64,000 nucleotides of DNA, from the NCBI RefSeq assembly GCF_026239555.1, contig NZ_JAPIVP010000001.1:124001-188000 (forward strand). Direction: 5' to 3'. This DNA comes from Pedobacter sp. PF22-3 (GTDB lineage Bacteria; Bacteroidota; Bacteroidia; Sphingobacteriales; Sphingobacteriaceae). Position 1 is the first letter of the stretch. The number at the start of each line of letters is the position of its first letter. The position numbers and the translations under genes were made by a program. Below, in pieces: positions 44,536 through 52,034 of this stretch. The notes under the pieces are model-generated. The model saw only the letters and a list, made by a program, of their open reading frames with translations, was not told the DNA's origin and did not search any database.

Positions 44536-47169
44536 ATGAGCTTACAGATTTTTCCTTACTCTTTGGTACGTTATGCCGGATTACATCATCAACTCTTTAA
44601 TCAGCTTAAATTGAAGGATGCAGAACATCTTCTATCATCCTATACTAAGCAAATAAATGAAAAGGAACAGTTAAAAAACAACCTTTGCAATGTTTTATAT
44701 ACTGTAATAAATCTTCAGTTAAATGATATGGCAAGGCAGCAGTTAATCAATCTTAAACGGCAGATATTTAATGATAAAAACATTAATCAAAGTGCTATCT
44801 ATCTATTACCAGAACAACTGCAAAACGATATACAGGTTTATTTAAATCAGATAGAAGAGCTTAATCATTTTAAAAATGAGTACGCCTTAAAATTTGAGAA
44901 GCAACAACGTATTCAAAAAAAACAGATACAGGAAATAGCACAACTACCTGAGCTGCAGAATGGCCTATTATTATCCAGTCCGTTGATTTATGAGCAATTG
45001 GACAGCTTTATTAAAAAAGATGTTGAGCGCTTTAAACAAAAAGAACAACGAATGGTATTTAGCCTGATGCGATACCTCAGCAGGATGGCTTTTAAAACTT
45101 CACCTTTCAGTAGTTTTACCTATACCGGTTTAGCCAAATTAAATGAAGTGGTTAAACCGAATACACCCCATGAAGTTTGTTGCCGTTTGAAATTAAATAA
45201 CGCCATATTCGAATATCTCAAGTCAATATTGAAAAGACATCCCTTATTAAACGAACACTTATTTATTAAACTGAATATAACGGCAGCAATTAAAGAGGAT
45301 AAAATCTGTTTCTTAAGCAATTTCAATAATATAGAGTCGTTTCAGCAGATTAATACAAAAGGCCTGCAATTAATGGTTTATCAGCACTTAAATAAGCATC
45401 AGGAGCCTGTTTCATTTAAACAATTAATCTTAAAGCTTCATCAGGATCTTGAAGGCCCGGATTATGAAAGTATTAAAATATACCTGATTAAGCTGATTGA
45501 ATCAGGAATGCTTGAATTAAACCTGTCATTTTCGGGTATGGATGAAGAATGGGGCCATAAATTATTAATTTTTCTGGGGTCATTAAAAAAAGTAGAGCCA
45601 TCAGTACTACCAATTACTATGCTTTTTGAAAACTTACAGACATACAGAGATGAATACCCATCAGCCGTTTCTTTTGCCCGTTATAAGATTCTACAGGAAG
45701 CAGAAAAACAATTAAATGAAGTTTTTTCAGAATTACAGCAGGAGGCAGGACTTCCTTTGTACAATAGCCCATCAGATAAAAAAATAGCTGAGGAAAGCCT
45801 GGAAACAGAAAAATTTTCGAGCCATAAATTTATGCCCTATTATTTTTCTGCCCGACATATTTTTTATGAAGATTGCTTTACAACAGAAAAAACAGAACTT
45901 CCCGAACAAGAGGTAAAGGCTTTTATCAATAAAACAAATCAATTGATCAACCACCTGCTTCCGCTTGATGTTTTGCGGAAAGAGCGGAATAAAATGCGTG
46001 ATTTCTTTTTACAATACTACCAGGCTGATAAAGCGATCGACCTGATCACTTTTTACAAAGATTACTATTTCTACGTAAAAAAACCGGAAAAGGAACTAGA
46101 ATTGCTTAATGACACCGATTTTTTAGCTTTAAAGAATTGGAAAGATGCCGTTTCAGGAAAATTGTCAGAAATTGAAGATAAAGATGAAAATCTTATCAAT
46201 TTAGACAGTAATTTCTTTACAGACCTCCCTGGGGCCTCAGATCTATCTAAAAATTCGACGGCTGGGATGTTTGTACAGTTTGGCGAAGCTGAAAATGATT
46301 TTGCCGGCGTTGTAAATGCCTTATTACCAGGAATGGGCAAAGTGAGTGGCCGTTTTTTATCACTCTTTGATCGAAAAATTACCGATAGTTTTATTCAGCA
46401 TAACGAAAAGCTTCATACGGGAACGATTAAAGTAGAACTGAATGATGCTTCAACGTTTAATGCGAATATCCATCCGCCATTATTGGCTCAGGAACTTGAA
46501 CTCCCCGGCGGAAATAACATTTACCCATCAGGCAAACAATTGAAAATATGCGATCTAAAAGTAAAATATGATGAGGAAAAAGGCATATTAAAGCTTTATA
46601 AAGACGATACTGAATTGTATAGTTATGATTTGAGTTTAGAATCTTTTTATAACAGATCTAATCTTTATCAACTGCTCTCACATTTCAATCCTGATGCCCG
46701 CGTATCTCTACAGCCCTTTATTCAATTAATAGATCAGTTTTACCAAGATCAACATCCCGTTCCTTTACCAGATTTATTTGCACTGCCCAGGATCGTTTAT
46801 GCAAAAAATGTAATTTTAAGACGTAAAACATGGCGTATAAAAACAACCATTGTTCCTCAACAGGATCAGTTTGAAACAGATTTCGAGTATTTCATCAAGT
46901 TAAATGATTGGCTCAATAAAAACAACTTACCGCATGAAGTATTTCTCTTTTTAAGAAAACGTGCTTACCAGCATAAATCTGATGATAAAAGGGAAGGCCT
47001 GCACGATGATTATAAACCACAATACCTTTCATTCCATAGCCCCTTGTTCTTAGCCCTGTTTAAGAAATTATTGTTGAGGGCCGGTAATTACATTACGCTT
47101 GAAGAGGTATTTCCGAAACCAGCCCAAAATAAGGTAAGCGAATACCTCATCCAATGGTATAATAACTGA
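44536..47169 (+). CDS. lantibiotic dehydratase, glutamylation (N-terminal) part of a split LanB
   Basis: 877 aa. YLSRMAFKTSPFSSFTYTGLAKL (about 176-198, quoted in two parts: YLSRMAFKTSPFSSF and TYTGLAKL) is the LanB N-terminal signature around the tRNA-Glu-binding site, and the C-terminal part has LPRIVYAKNVILRRKTWRIK-like text. It lacks the SpaB-type elimination domain, which is encoded by the next gene. Together they would glutamylate and then eliminate Ser/Thr hydroxyls of the precursor to give Dha/Dhb. It is 8 bp after the exporter and 7 bp before the elimination gene. Split LanB pairs are known in pinensin and thiopeptide clusters. Confidence 0.9.
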   Translation: MSLQIFPYSLVRYAGLHHQLFNQLKLKDAEHLLSSYTKQINEKEQLKNNLCNVLYTVINLQLNDMARQQLINLKRQIFNDKNINQSAIYLLPEQLQNDIQVYLNQIEELNHFKNEYALKFEKQQRIQKKQIQEIAQLPELQNGLLLSSPLIYEQLDSFIKKDVERFKQKEQRMVFSLMRYLSRMAFKTSPFSSFTYTGLAKLNEVVKPNTPHEVCCRLKLNNAIFEYLKSILKRHPLLNEHLFIKLNITAAIKEDKICFLSNFNNIESFQQINTKGLQLMVYQHLNKHQEPVSFKQLILKLHQDLEGPDYESIKIYLIKLIESGMLELNLSFSGMDEEWGHKLLIFLGSLKKVEPSVLPITMLFENLQTYRDEYPSAVSFARYKILQEAEKQLNEVFSELQQEAGLPLYNSPSDKKIAEESLETEKFSSHKFMPYYFSARHIFYEDCFTTEKTELPEQEVKAFINKTNQLINHLLPLDVLRKERNKMRDFFLQYYQADKAIDLITFYKDYYFYVKKPEKELELLNDTDFLALKNWKDAVSGKLSEIEDKDENLINLDSNFFTDLPGASDLSKNSTAGMFVQFGEAENDFAGVVNALLPGMGKVSGRFLSLFDRKITDSFIQHNEKLHTGTIKVELNDASTFNANIHPPLLAQELELPGGNNIYPSGKQLKICDLKVKYDEEKGILKLYKDDTELYSYDLSLESFYNRSNLYQLLSHFNPDARVSLQPFIQLIDQFYQDQHPVPLPDLFALPRIVYAKNVILRRKTWRIKTTIVPQQDQFETDFEYFIKLNDWLNKNNLPHEVFLFLRKRAYQHKSDDKREGLHDDYKPQYLSFHSPLFLALFKKLLLRAGNYITLEEVFPKPAQNKVSEYLIQWYNN

Positions 47170-47176
47170 TCAGTTT

Positions 47177-48004
47177 ATGGAAAGTGGACAAGACAAATGG
47201 TTATCTCTGTATTTATTCCATCATGGAGATGCCGATCAACTCTTAAAACAGCTTATTTATCCATTTATTAAGCAATGGCGCACACCCTGGTTTTTTATAC
47301 GTTATTGGGAAGGCGGTGATCATATCCGTTTGAGGTTAAAAGCCGTAAAAAAACATCATCAATTGATCGCTAAGTCGCTTAGTGCAGAAACATCAGTAAT
47401 CAAATTGATTCAGATGGCCGAGTATGAACCAGAAATAGACAGGTATGGGAATTTAAAGAGTATACTTTGGGCAGAAAGGTATTTTGAATGTTCGTCTGCC
47501 TATATCTTAAATTGGATTGCAAATAAGCAAGCCAATCAATCACCTATGGCACAGGCGATAAAGCTGCACCTCACCCTATTATTTTCTACTGGATGGGATA
47601 AACAGGCATTAATTAGCCTGTGCAATTCCTTTTTAGAAGGTTGGTTACCTAAACTCTTCAACCAAACAAAACAGAAGGAACAACAAAGGTTATTTTGGCT
47701 TAATCAGTTCGAAACTGTTTTTTTAACATCGAAAATCAAAGTACTTAAAGCTGCAGAACACTTTTGGCAAGCGCTAGATGCAAGAAATGTAGATGGTGAA
47801 TTAAACACTTATTTATCTGAAACTATTACCATAATTAAACTATATAAATCTGCTGGTTTTGAAGAAGATAAATTATTTCAGATCATTTCAAGCTTCATAC
47901 ATATGAATAATAATCGATTAGGTATTTCTAATGATGAAGAAGCCTACATCATGTACTGTATTATGGCTTGCCTTCAGTTTATCCATAAAAAACCCATTCA
48001 ATAG
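47177..48004 (+). CDS. SpaB_C / thiopeptide-type domain protein: LanB elimination subunit
   Basis: 275 aa. It starts with WLSLYLFHHGDADQLLKQLI, then the family core WFFIRYWEGGDHIRLRLKAV (about 34-53), the conserved arginine/histidine patch of LanB C-terminal domains. It should remove the glutamyl group to create dehydroamino acids on the precursor. The length fits stand-alone forms. It lies 7 bp after the glutamylation subunit and 8 bp before the LanC-like gene, so the four plus-strand genes are one operon. Confidence 0.92.
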   Translation: MESGQDKWLSLYLFHHGDADQLLKQLIYPFIKQWRTPWFFIRYWEGGDHIRLRLKAVKKHHQLIAKSLSAETSVIKLIQMAEYEPEIDRYGNLKSILWAERYFECSSAYILNWIANKQANQSPMAQAIKLHLTLLFSTGWDKQALISLCNSFLEGWLPKLFNQTKQKEQQRLFWLNQFETVFLTSKIKVLKAAEHFWQALDARNVDGELNTYLSETITIIKLYKSAGFEEDKLFQIISSFIHMNNNRLGISNDEEAYIMYCIMACLQFIHKKPIQ

Positions 48005-48012
48005 ATTTAATC

Positions 48013-49887
48013 ATGTTCACAGTAAAAGAGACCGAAAAATTTAAAGATCAACTTTACGAAATTTACGATGAACTGTGTCTTAATTTGATAGAAACTGATC
48101 AGGAAATCTGGTGGCCAACCCCGTTTTACTTCAATCTTGACGAATATGAATTTAGGGAAAGTTATGACCTCTTTAACGGCAATTGTGGCATCGTTCTCTT
48201 TTTTTTGAAATTATATCAGTTTGATGGAAATGCAGATCATCTGAGAATTGTAAGTAAAGCTATGTACCGCATCTTAAATGCAGATGAAGTGCTTTATCCA
48301 AAATTCTTTGCATTGTACACTGGCATGGGCGGGGTGATTTACACTTGCCTTATAATTTTTGAAGTTACCCATGATGAATTTTATAAAGCTAAAGCTTTGG
48401 CACTAACGCTCCATCATGAAAAACAATTGACTGGATTGTTAAAGGCCGATCTTTTAAGTGGTTATACGGGTAATTTGCTATTGTTCACCTTACTTTATCA
48501 TCACACCAATCACCCTAAAGTGTTAAGCATGGTGAGCTTGTTGATTGATCGGTTAATTGCTGAAGCACGGATTTCGGAACAAGGCCTGAAGTGGGACTAT
48601 TCAGGATCAAAAAAAGCCTACGACAGTATGACCGGTTTTTCTCATGGTGCATCAGGCATTGCCTGGGTATTGATGCAGGTTGGTCAATATTTTAGTGCTT
48701 CGGGATTAATTTATCTTGCCAAAGAAGCTTTGAGGTACGAAATGAAGTATTTCTACAATCCTGCTAAAAATTGGCTGGATTTACGTCTTGGTCCACACCG
48801 GTTAAATAAACCTGACGTGCATCAATGGAAATTGGAAACATTTTTACCGGAAATGACTGATGTAAATGCCTGGGCGCACGGTGCTGCCGGGGTAGGACTG
48901 AGCAGAAAATTGGCCATGCAGGTCATTAAAGAAAAAAGCTATATGGCCGATTGCCAAAATGCTTTAGAACGCTGTCTGGATGATTTAAAAAAGCTAGATC
49001 GAACTGATTTTACCTTAGTTAGCGGTTATTGTGGAATGATCCCATTTTTATTAAACTATAGCTTAGCAGCTCAAATTGCCTTAATATTAAACCAGGCCAG
49101 CGCACTCCATCAAGAAACGAATAGCTACAATACTTACGTTTCATCTGGCGTTAAAGATTATGGCCTGTTATCAGGGAAAGCAGGAATAGGTTACATCTTA
49201 GTAACTATTTTAATCGGACAAAATTCGGATAGTATTTTAAGTCCGGCATTGCCAGAAAACAATAACAAATCAATATTGGACGATCAATATGATGAAATTC
49301 AAATTAAAAGGTCGGTTTTTTCAAAATATTATCCCAGAACATTAGAAAAATTAAAGTATTTCTCTGCTTTTGAGGCTGAAGATGTTGATGATTTTAAGGA
49401 AAAACTACAATCAGCAATTTCGAAAATGCCAAACGATGAAATTGACGCTCTGTTCAATCTGGAAAGTACATTGGTTGATTTATGGAAAAAACACAAAGGT
49501 TATTTTAGTTTCGAGCAGAAACATAAATATTGGCTTAAAAGAGCTGAAGAAAGCCTTAAACTGACAGATCAAGAGTTGATCGATAGATTTTTCAGGCTAA
49601 GTGATCGGTTAAAACTTTATCGCCCGCTCAAAGGGATAAAAAATGAGCTGCTTTTATTCATTAGTGATGAAAATGGAATAAAAGAAATTAATGTTGGTTT
49701 ATTTACCGCATTGATTTTAAATGCAATGGAGAAAGAGAAAATAAAAGGAGAGGAGCTTGTAAAATCACTTCACACTACGCTATTTGGAGATGAGCCAAAT
49801 GAAAAGTCTTTGGTGGAATTAGTGGATAAAGTGGTTCAGCAGATTCGGTTATTGATTGAGGCAGGCTTTATCGAAGTAGTGAGATAA
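48013..49887 (+). CDS. LanC-like cyclase homologue lacking zinc ligands, with C-terminal extension
   Basis: 624 aa; typical LanC is ~400-430. Seven Gly-rich inner-helix motifs mark the alpha/alpha barrel: NGNCGI (55-60), GMGG (104-107), SGYTG (149-153), SHGASG (210-215), AHGAAG (288-293), SGYCG (337-341) and SGKAG (387-391). LanC enzymes bind zinc with Cys in motif 5 (WCxG) and Cys-His in motif 6 (CHG); here these read WAHG (287-290) and VSG (336-338), so all three ligands seem lost. His211 of motif 4 is kept. Residues about 420-624 are an added region with a helical middle and a winged-helix-like end (EINVGLFTALILNAM ... LLIEAGFIEV). It may be a scaffold, a metal-free cyclase, or inactive. 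Confidence 0.85.
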   Translation: MFTVKETEKFKDQLYEIYDELCLNLIETDQEIWWPTPFYFNLDEYEFRESYDLFNGNCGIVLFFLKLYQFDGNADHLRIVSKAMYRILNADEVLYPKFFALYTGMGGVIYTCLIIFEVTHDEFYKAKALALTLHHEKQLTGLLKADLLSGYTGNLLLFTLLYHHTNHPKVLSMVSLLIDRLIAEARISEQGLKWDYSGSKKAYDSMTGFSHGASGIAWVLMQVGQYFSASGLIYLAKEALRYEMKYFYNPAKNWLDLRLGPHRLNKPDVHQWKLETFLPEMTDVNAWAHGAAGVGLSRKLAMQVIKEKSYMADCQNALERCLDDLKKLDRTDFTLVSGYCGMIPFLLNYSLAAQIALILNQASALHQETNSYNTYVSSGVKDYGLLSGKAGIGYILVTILIGQNSDSILSPALPENNNKSILDDQYDEIQIKRSVFSKYYPRTLEKLKYFSAFEAEDVDDFKEKLQSAISKMPNDEIDALFNLESTLVDLWKKHKGYFSFEQKHKYWLKRAEESLKLTDQELIDRFFRLSDRLKLYRPLKGIKNELLLFISDENGIKEINVGLFTALILNAMEKEKIKGEELVKSLHTTLFGDEPNEKSLVELVDKVVQQIRLLIEAGFIEVVR

Positions 49888-50084
49888 CAAATGATTATAA
49901 GGTGGTAATTGATTAAACGCTAAATTTAACGTAAATGATAGCTTGTCGAAGTATGTAAATCGGGCAATACGTTGCTGATTTATATCTAATAACTAGATAA
50001 TTGTGTCCTAACCGCTAAACTTAAATCGCTTAATCATCATAGACGCTGAACGCTTATCACTACACTAACCACCACTTAACAAAA

Positions 50085-50106
50085 CAAGGCGCCCTTAAGC
50101 GCCTTG
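50085..50106 (-). terminator. terminator of the lanthipeptide precursor gene
   Basis: CAAGGCGC (50085-50092), loop CCTTAA, GCGCCTTG (50099-50106): an 8-bp GC-rich stem. On the minus strand TTTTGTTAAG follows. It lies 24 bp after the precursor stop. Confidence 0.8.
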
Positions 50107-50129
50107 AGATGAAAAATACCGTTTATTAA

Positions 50130-50321
50130 TTAACAGATAACGGTGGTACATCTAACAGGTGGCGTATGGTGGTCATCTGTTTGCTCAGTGTGTGTTGGCT
50201 CTGATACACTGCCCAAACCGCCAGATAAACGCATAGCCACTTCGCTATCAATACTGGTTACAAAACTTTCCAACTGAAGGTCTTCTAAGCTCAAAGTGAT
50301 TTTTTCTGATTGATTTTTCAT
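50130..50321 (-). CDS. lanthipeptide precursor peptide (pinensin-like leader)
   Basis: 63 aa. The leader (1-35) contains ITLSLEDLQLESFVTSID (8-25), the LxLExLQxESFVTS wording of pinensin-type precursors, and ends RLSGG (31-35), a double-glycine site for the C39 exporter. The 28-residue core has two cysteines (58 and 63) and eight Ser/Thr (38, 40, 43, 45, 48, 53, 59, 60), enough for two thioether rings plus dehydrated residues. A Thr-Asp-Asp-His-His-Thr-Pro-Pro stretch (48-55) is unusual and could bind metal. It faces the biosynthetic operon tail to tail, with its own terminator and two upstream operators. Confidence 0.88.
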   Translation of the reverse strand: MKNQSEKITLSLEDLQLESFVTSIDSEVAMRLSGGLGSVSEPTHTEQTDDHHTPPVRCTTVIC

Positions 50322-50380
50322 AAAATAATTGATTAATGTTGATGCCTACTGGTGGTTACGGGGTTTCGGCTTATCCCCGG

Positions 50381-50387
50381 TTGCAAC
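50381..50387. promoter_or_regulatory. single TTGCAAC half-site
   Basis: Half of the TTGCAAC-N3-GTTGCAA palindrome, 60 bp before the precursor ATG and 24 bp from the perfect site. The other half (ACTAAGT) is not conserved. Confidence 0.35.
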
Positions 50388-50404
50388 AGTACTAAGTTAG
50401 TTAA

Positions 50405-50421
50405 TTGCAACATAGTTGCAA
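50405..50421. promoter_or_regulatory. perfect operator palindrome TTGCAAC-ATA-GTTGCAA
   Basis: A 17-bp dyad with both 7-bp halves exact, 84 bp upstream of the precursor start. Related copies lie at 50439 and in the exporter/permease promoter at 42259 and 42290. Confidence 0.7.
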
Positions 50422-50438
50422 AATAAAGAGTGCTATTT

Positions 50439-50455
50439 TCGCAACTATGTTGCAA
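50439..50455. promoter_or_regulatory. operator palindrome TCGCAAC-TAT-GTTGCAA
   Basis: One mismatch from the perfect palindrome, 34 bp centre-to-centre from the site at 50405. Paired sites about three helical turns apart are seen at both ends of the cluster. Confidence 0.65.
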
Positions 50456-50563
50456 AAATATTTACAAAAGCAAATAACTAACTATAAATCAAATATTTAA
50501 AATATTAAAACAATAGATTTTTACTTAAATTGATAGAGATGGAAGACTAGAAAGATTTGAATA

Positions 50564-50779
50564 TTATTTTCTGTTTCTGGAAGTAACAAACACAATTACC
50601 CCCGCTACCAAAATAATACCTCCAGCATAAGGTGGCCAGTTCACAGATTTTTCTTTATCTGCTGATATTTGAATGGGTCCTGCATCAACAATTTTTTCTC
50701 TTTTAGTATAAGAGAATCCAGTCCAAATGAGCATAGCGATGCCCACAACCATTAATATAATTCCTAATGTTCTGTTCAT
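50564..50779 (-). CDS. 71-aa two-helix membrane protein
   Basis: 71 aa: helix at about 4-22 (TLGIILMVVGIAMLIWTGF), a polar loop with EKIVDAGPIQISADKEKSVN, and a second helix at about 50-66 (YAGGIILVAGVIVFVTS) ending RNRK. It resembles small DUF3185-like two-helix proteins common in Bacteroidota; function unknown. It lies 49 bp from the lipoprotein gene on the same strand. Confidence 0.75.
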   Translation of the reverse strand: MNRTLGIILMVVGIAMLIWTGFSYTKREKIVDAGPIQISADKEKSVNWPPYAGGIILVAGVIVFVTSRNRK

Positions 50780-50828
50780 AATATCTGTTTTTTATTAATA
50801 CCAGAACAGCAATCGCATTGATATGTTT

Positions 50829-51641
50829 TTATTGAAATGAATAGCCAACGCTAATTTTTTGCGCATAATTAACATGATCAGCCATTTCGAGGGAAAGAGA
50901 AAAACGTTTAATGTACAAAAAGTAGTTAAAAACCCAACCCAAAGAATTTTTACCTCTTATGACGTCATTTGCTTTAATACCAGACCTAAAGCTATTTGCA
51001 AAGTTAGGGGTGCCACCAATAAAAAATCTAAAAGCATGTCGGAAATCATGGTTATCCCTTACCCTCCAGATTACCTCTGTAGATAGTCCTGTGGTCCATA
51101 GCACTCTTCTGTCTGTAACGGCTACATCATCCGGAATGTGGTTGTTATAAACCTCCTGCCTGAATTTGGTATATGCTCCGCCTTCAAAGCTAAGTGCATT
51201 TTCGAAATTGATGTATCTAAAATCTGTATTTCTGTTAACTGAGGTGTGGTGAAGACCAGCAGAAAATCTTAAGCCAACACCATTTATCGATTTTTTAAAG
51301 GATGGAAGATAATTTTTTAAGTTCTCTTCACTAATATCCTTATCTCCACCCGATGCCTTTCCTACATAACCAAAAATTCCATATGAAATATTTGCTTTCT
51401 TAAAAGTATGCGACTGACTTATATTTGCCATTCCCAATTCGAAACCAGTACCAGCACTAGGTGAAGCAGCAGCAGCAAAGCTTGCTGATGCATTTGTTAA
51501 CATTTTAACACTATCTGCAACCATTGCCTTTGGTATATAACCCATATTGTTTCCCAAAATAGCTGGAGTAAGGAAGGATGTGCAAGAAGTAAATGTGGTT
51601 AGAAAAAGCAAAGAGAGAAGAGCGATAATTTGATTTTTCAT
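50829..51641 (-). CDS. predicted outer-membrane lipoprotein, unknown function
   Basis: 270 aa. Lipobox FTSC (Cys20). The mature protein has alternating beta sequence with aromatic residues (ISYGIFGYVGKASGG, GVGLRFSAGLHHTS, FSLSLEMADHVNYAQKISVGYSF) and a terminal YSFQ, suggesting a small barrel or beta-sandwich. No catalytic motif or known domain is seen. It follows the SRPBCC gene after 12 bp and is probably in the same operon. Confidence 0.7.
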   Translation of the reverse strand: MKNQIIALLSLLFLTTFTSCTSFLTPAILGNNMGYIPKAMVADSVKMLTNASASFAAAASPSAGTGFELGMANISQSHTFKKANISYGIFGYVGKASGGDKDISEENLKNYLPSFKKSINGVGLRFSAGLHHTSVNRNTDFRYINFENALSFEGGAYTKFRQEVYNNHIPDDVAVTDRRVLWTTGLSTEVIWRVRDNHDFRHAFRFFIGGTPNFANSFRSGIKANDVIRGKNSLGWVFNYFLYIKRFSLSLEMADHVNYAQKISVGYSFQ

Positions 51642-51653
51642 TTTACGCTTTGT

Positions 51654-52034
51654 TTATTCTTCAAAGAAATCTACTAATCCGCCTAAATAATATTCCTGAA
51701 TTCCTTCTGTAAAATCTTTATAGTCTTCATCAGGTATATTGGTTTGCCGAAATTCAAGCGATGTTCCTTTCCTATCTTCGTGAAGTTTGATCGTCACAAT
51801 AGAAGGTTCATTTTCTTCTCCAAAATACCATTGCTGCACAATCTGCTTTCCATAAGTAAATTCGATGTTTTTACCCGTAATATCGCCGTCCCATAAAGAG
51901 AATTCCGAACCGGGTTCTTCTTCAAACTCCACTTCGGCACCGGTCCATAGTTTCATGCTGATGGCTTTGGTAAGGGCTAAATAAACTTCTTCAGTCGGGG
52001 CAGGTATGTAGGTGTATTTTTTAAAGTCTTTCAT
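51654..52034 (-). CDS. SRPBCC/START-like (AHSA1-type) protein
   Basis: 126 aa. It begins YTYIPAPTEEVYLALTKAISMKLWTGAEVEFEEEPGSEFSLWDGDI (helix-grip start; key parts YIPAPTEEVYLAL and SEFSLWDGDITG) and continues with IVQQWYFGEENEPSIVTIKL, the hydrophobic-cavity pattern of Bet v1/AHSA1-like proteins. The C-terminal helix is DFTEGIQEYYLGGLVDFFEE. The ligand is unknown. Its ATG overlaps the end of the transglutaminase gene by 14 bp. Confidence 0.85.
   Translation of the reverse strand: MKDFKKYTYIPAPTEEVYLALTKAISMKLWTGAEVEFEEEPGSEFSLWDGDITGKNIEFTYGKQIVQQWYFGEENEPSIVTIKLHEDRKGTSLEFRQTNIPDEDYKDFTEGIQEYYLGGLVDFFEE

Noticed and set aside
50085..50106. Hairpin as part of the lanthipeptide operator set
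   Set aside because: Sequence unrelated to TTGCAAC and placed after the precursor stop; fits a terminator.
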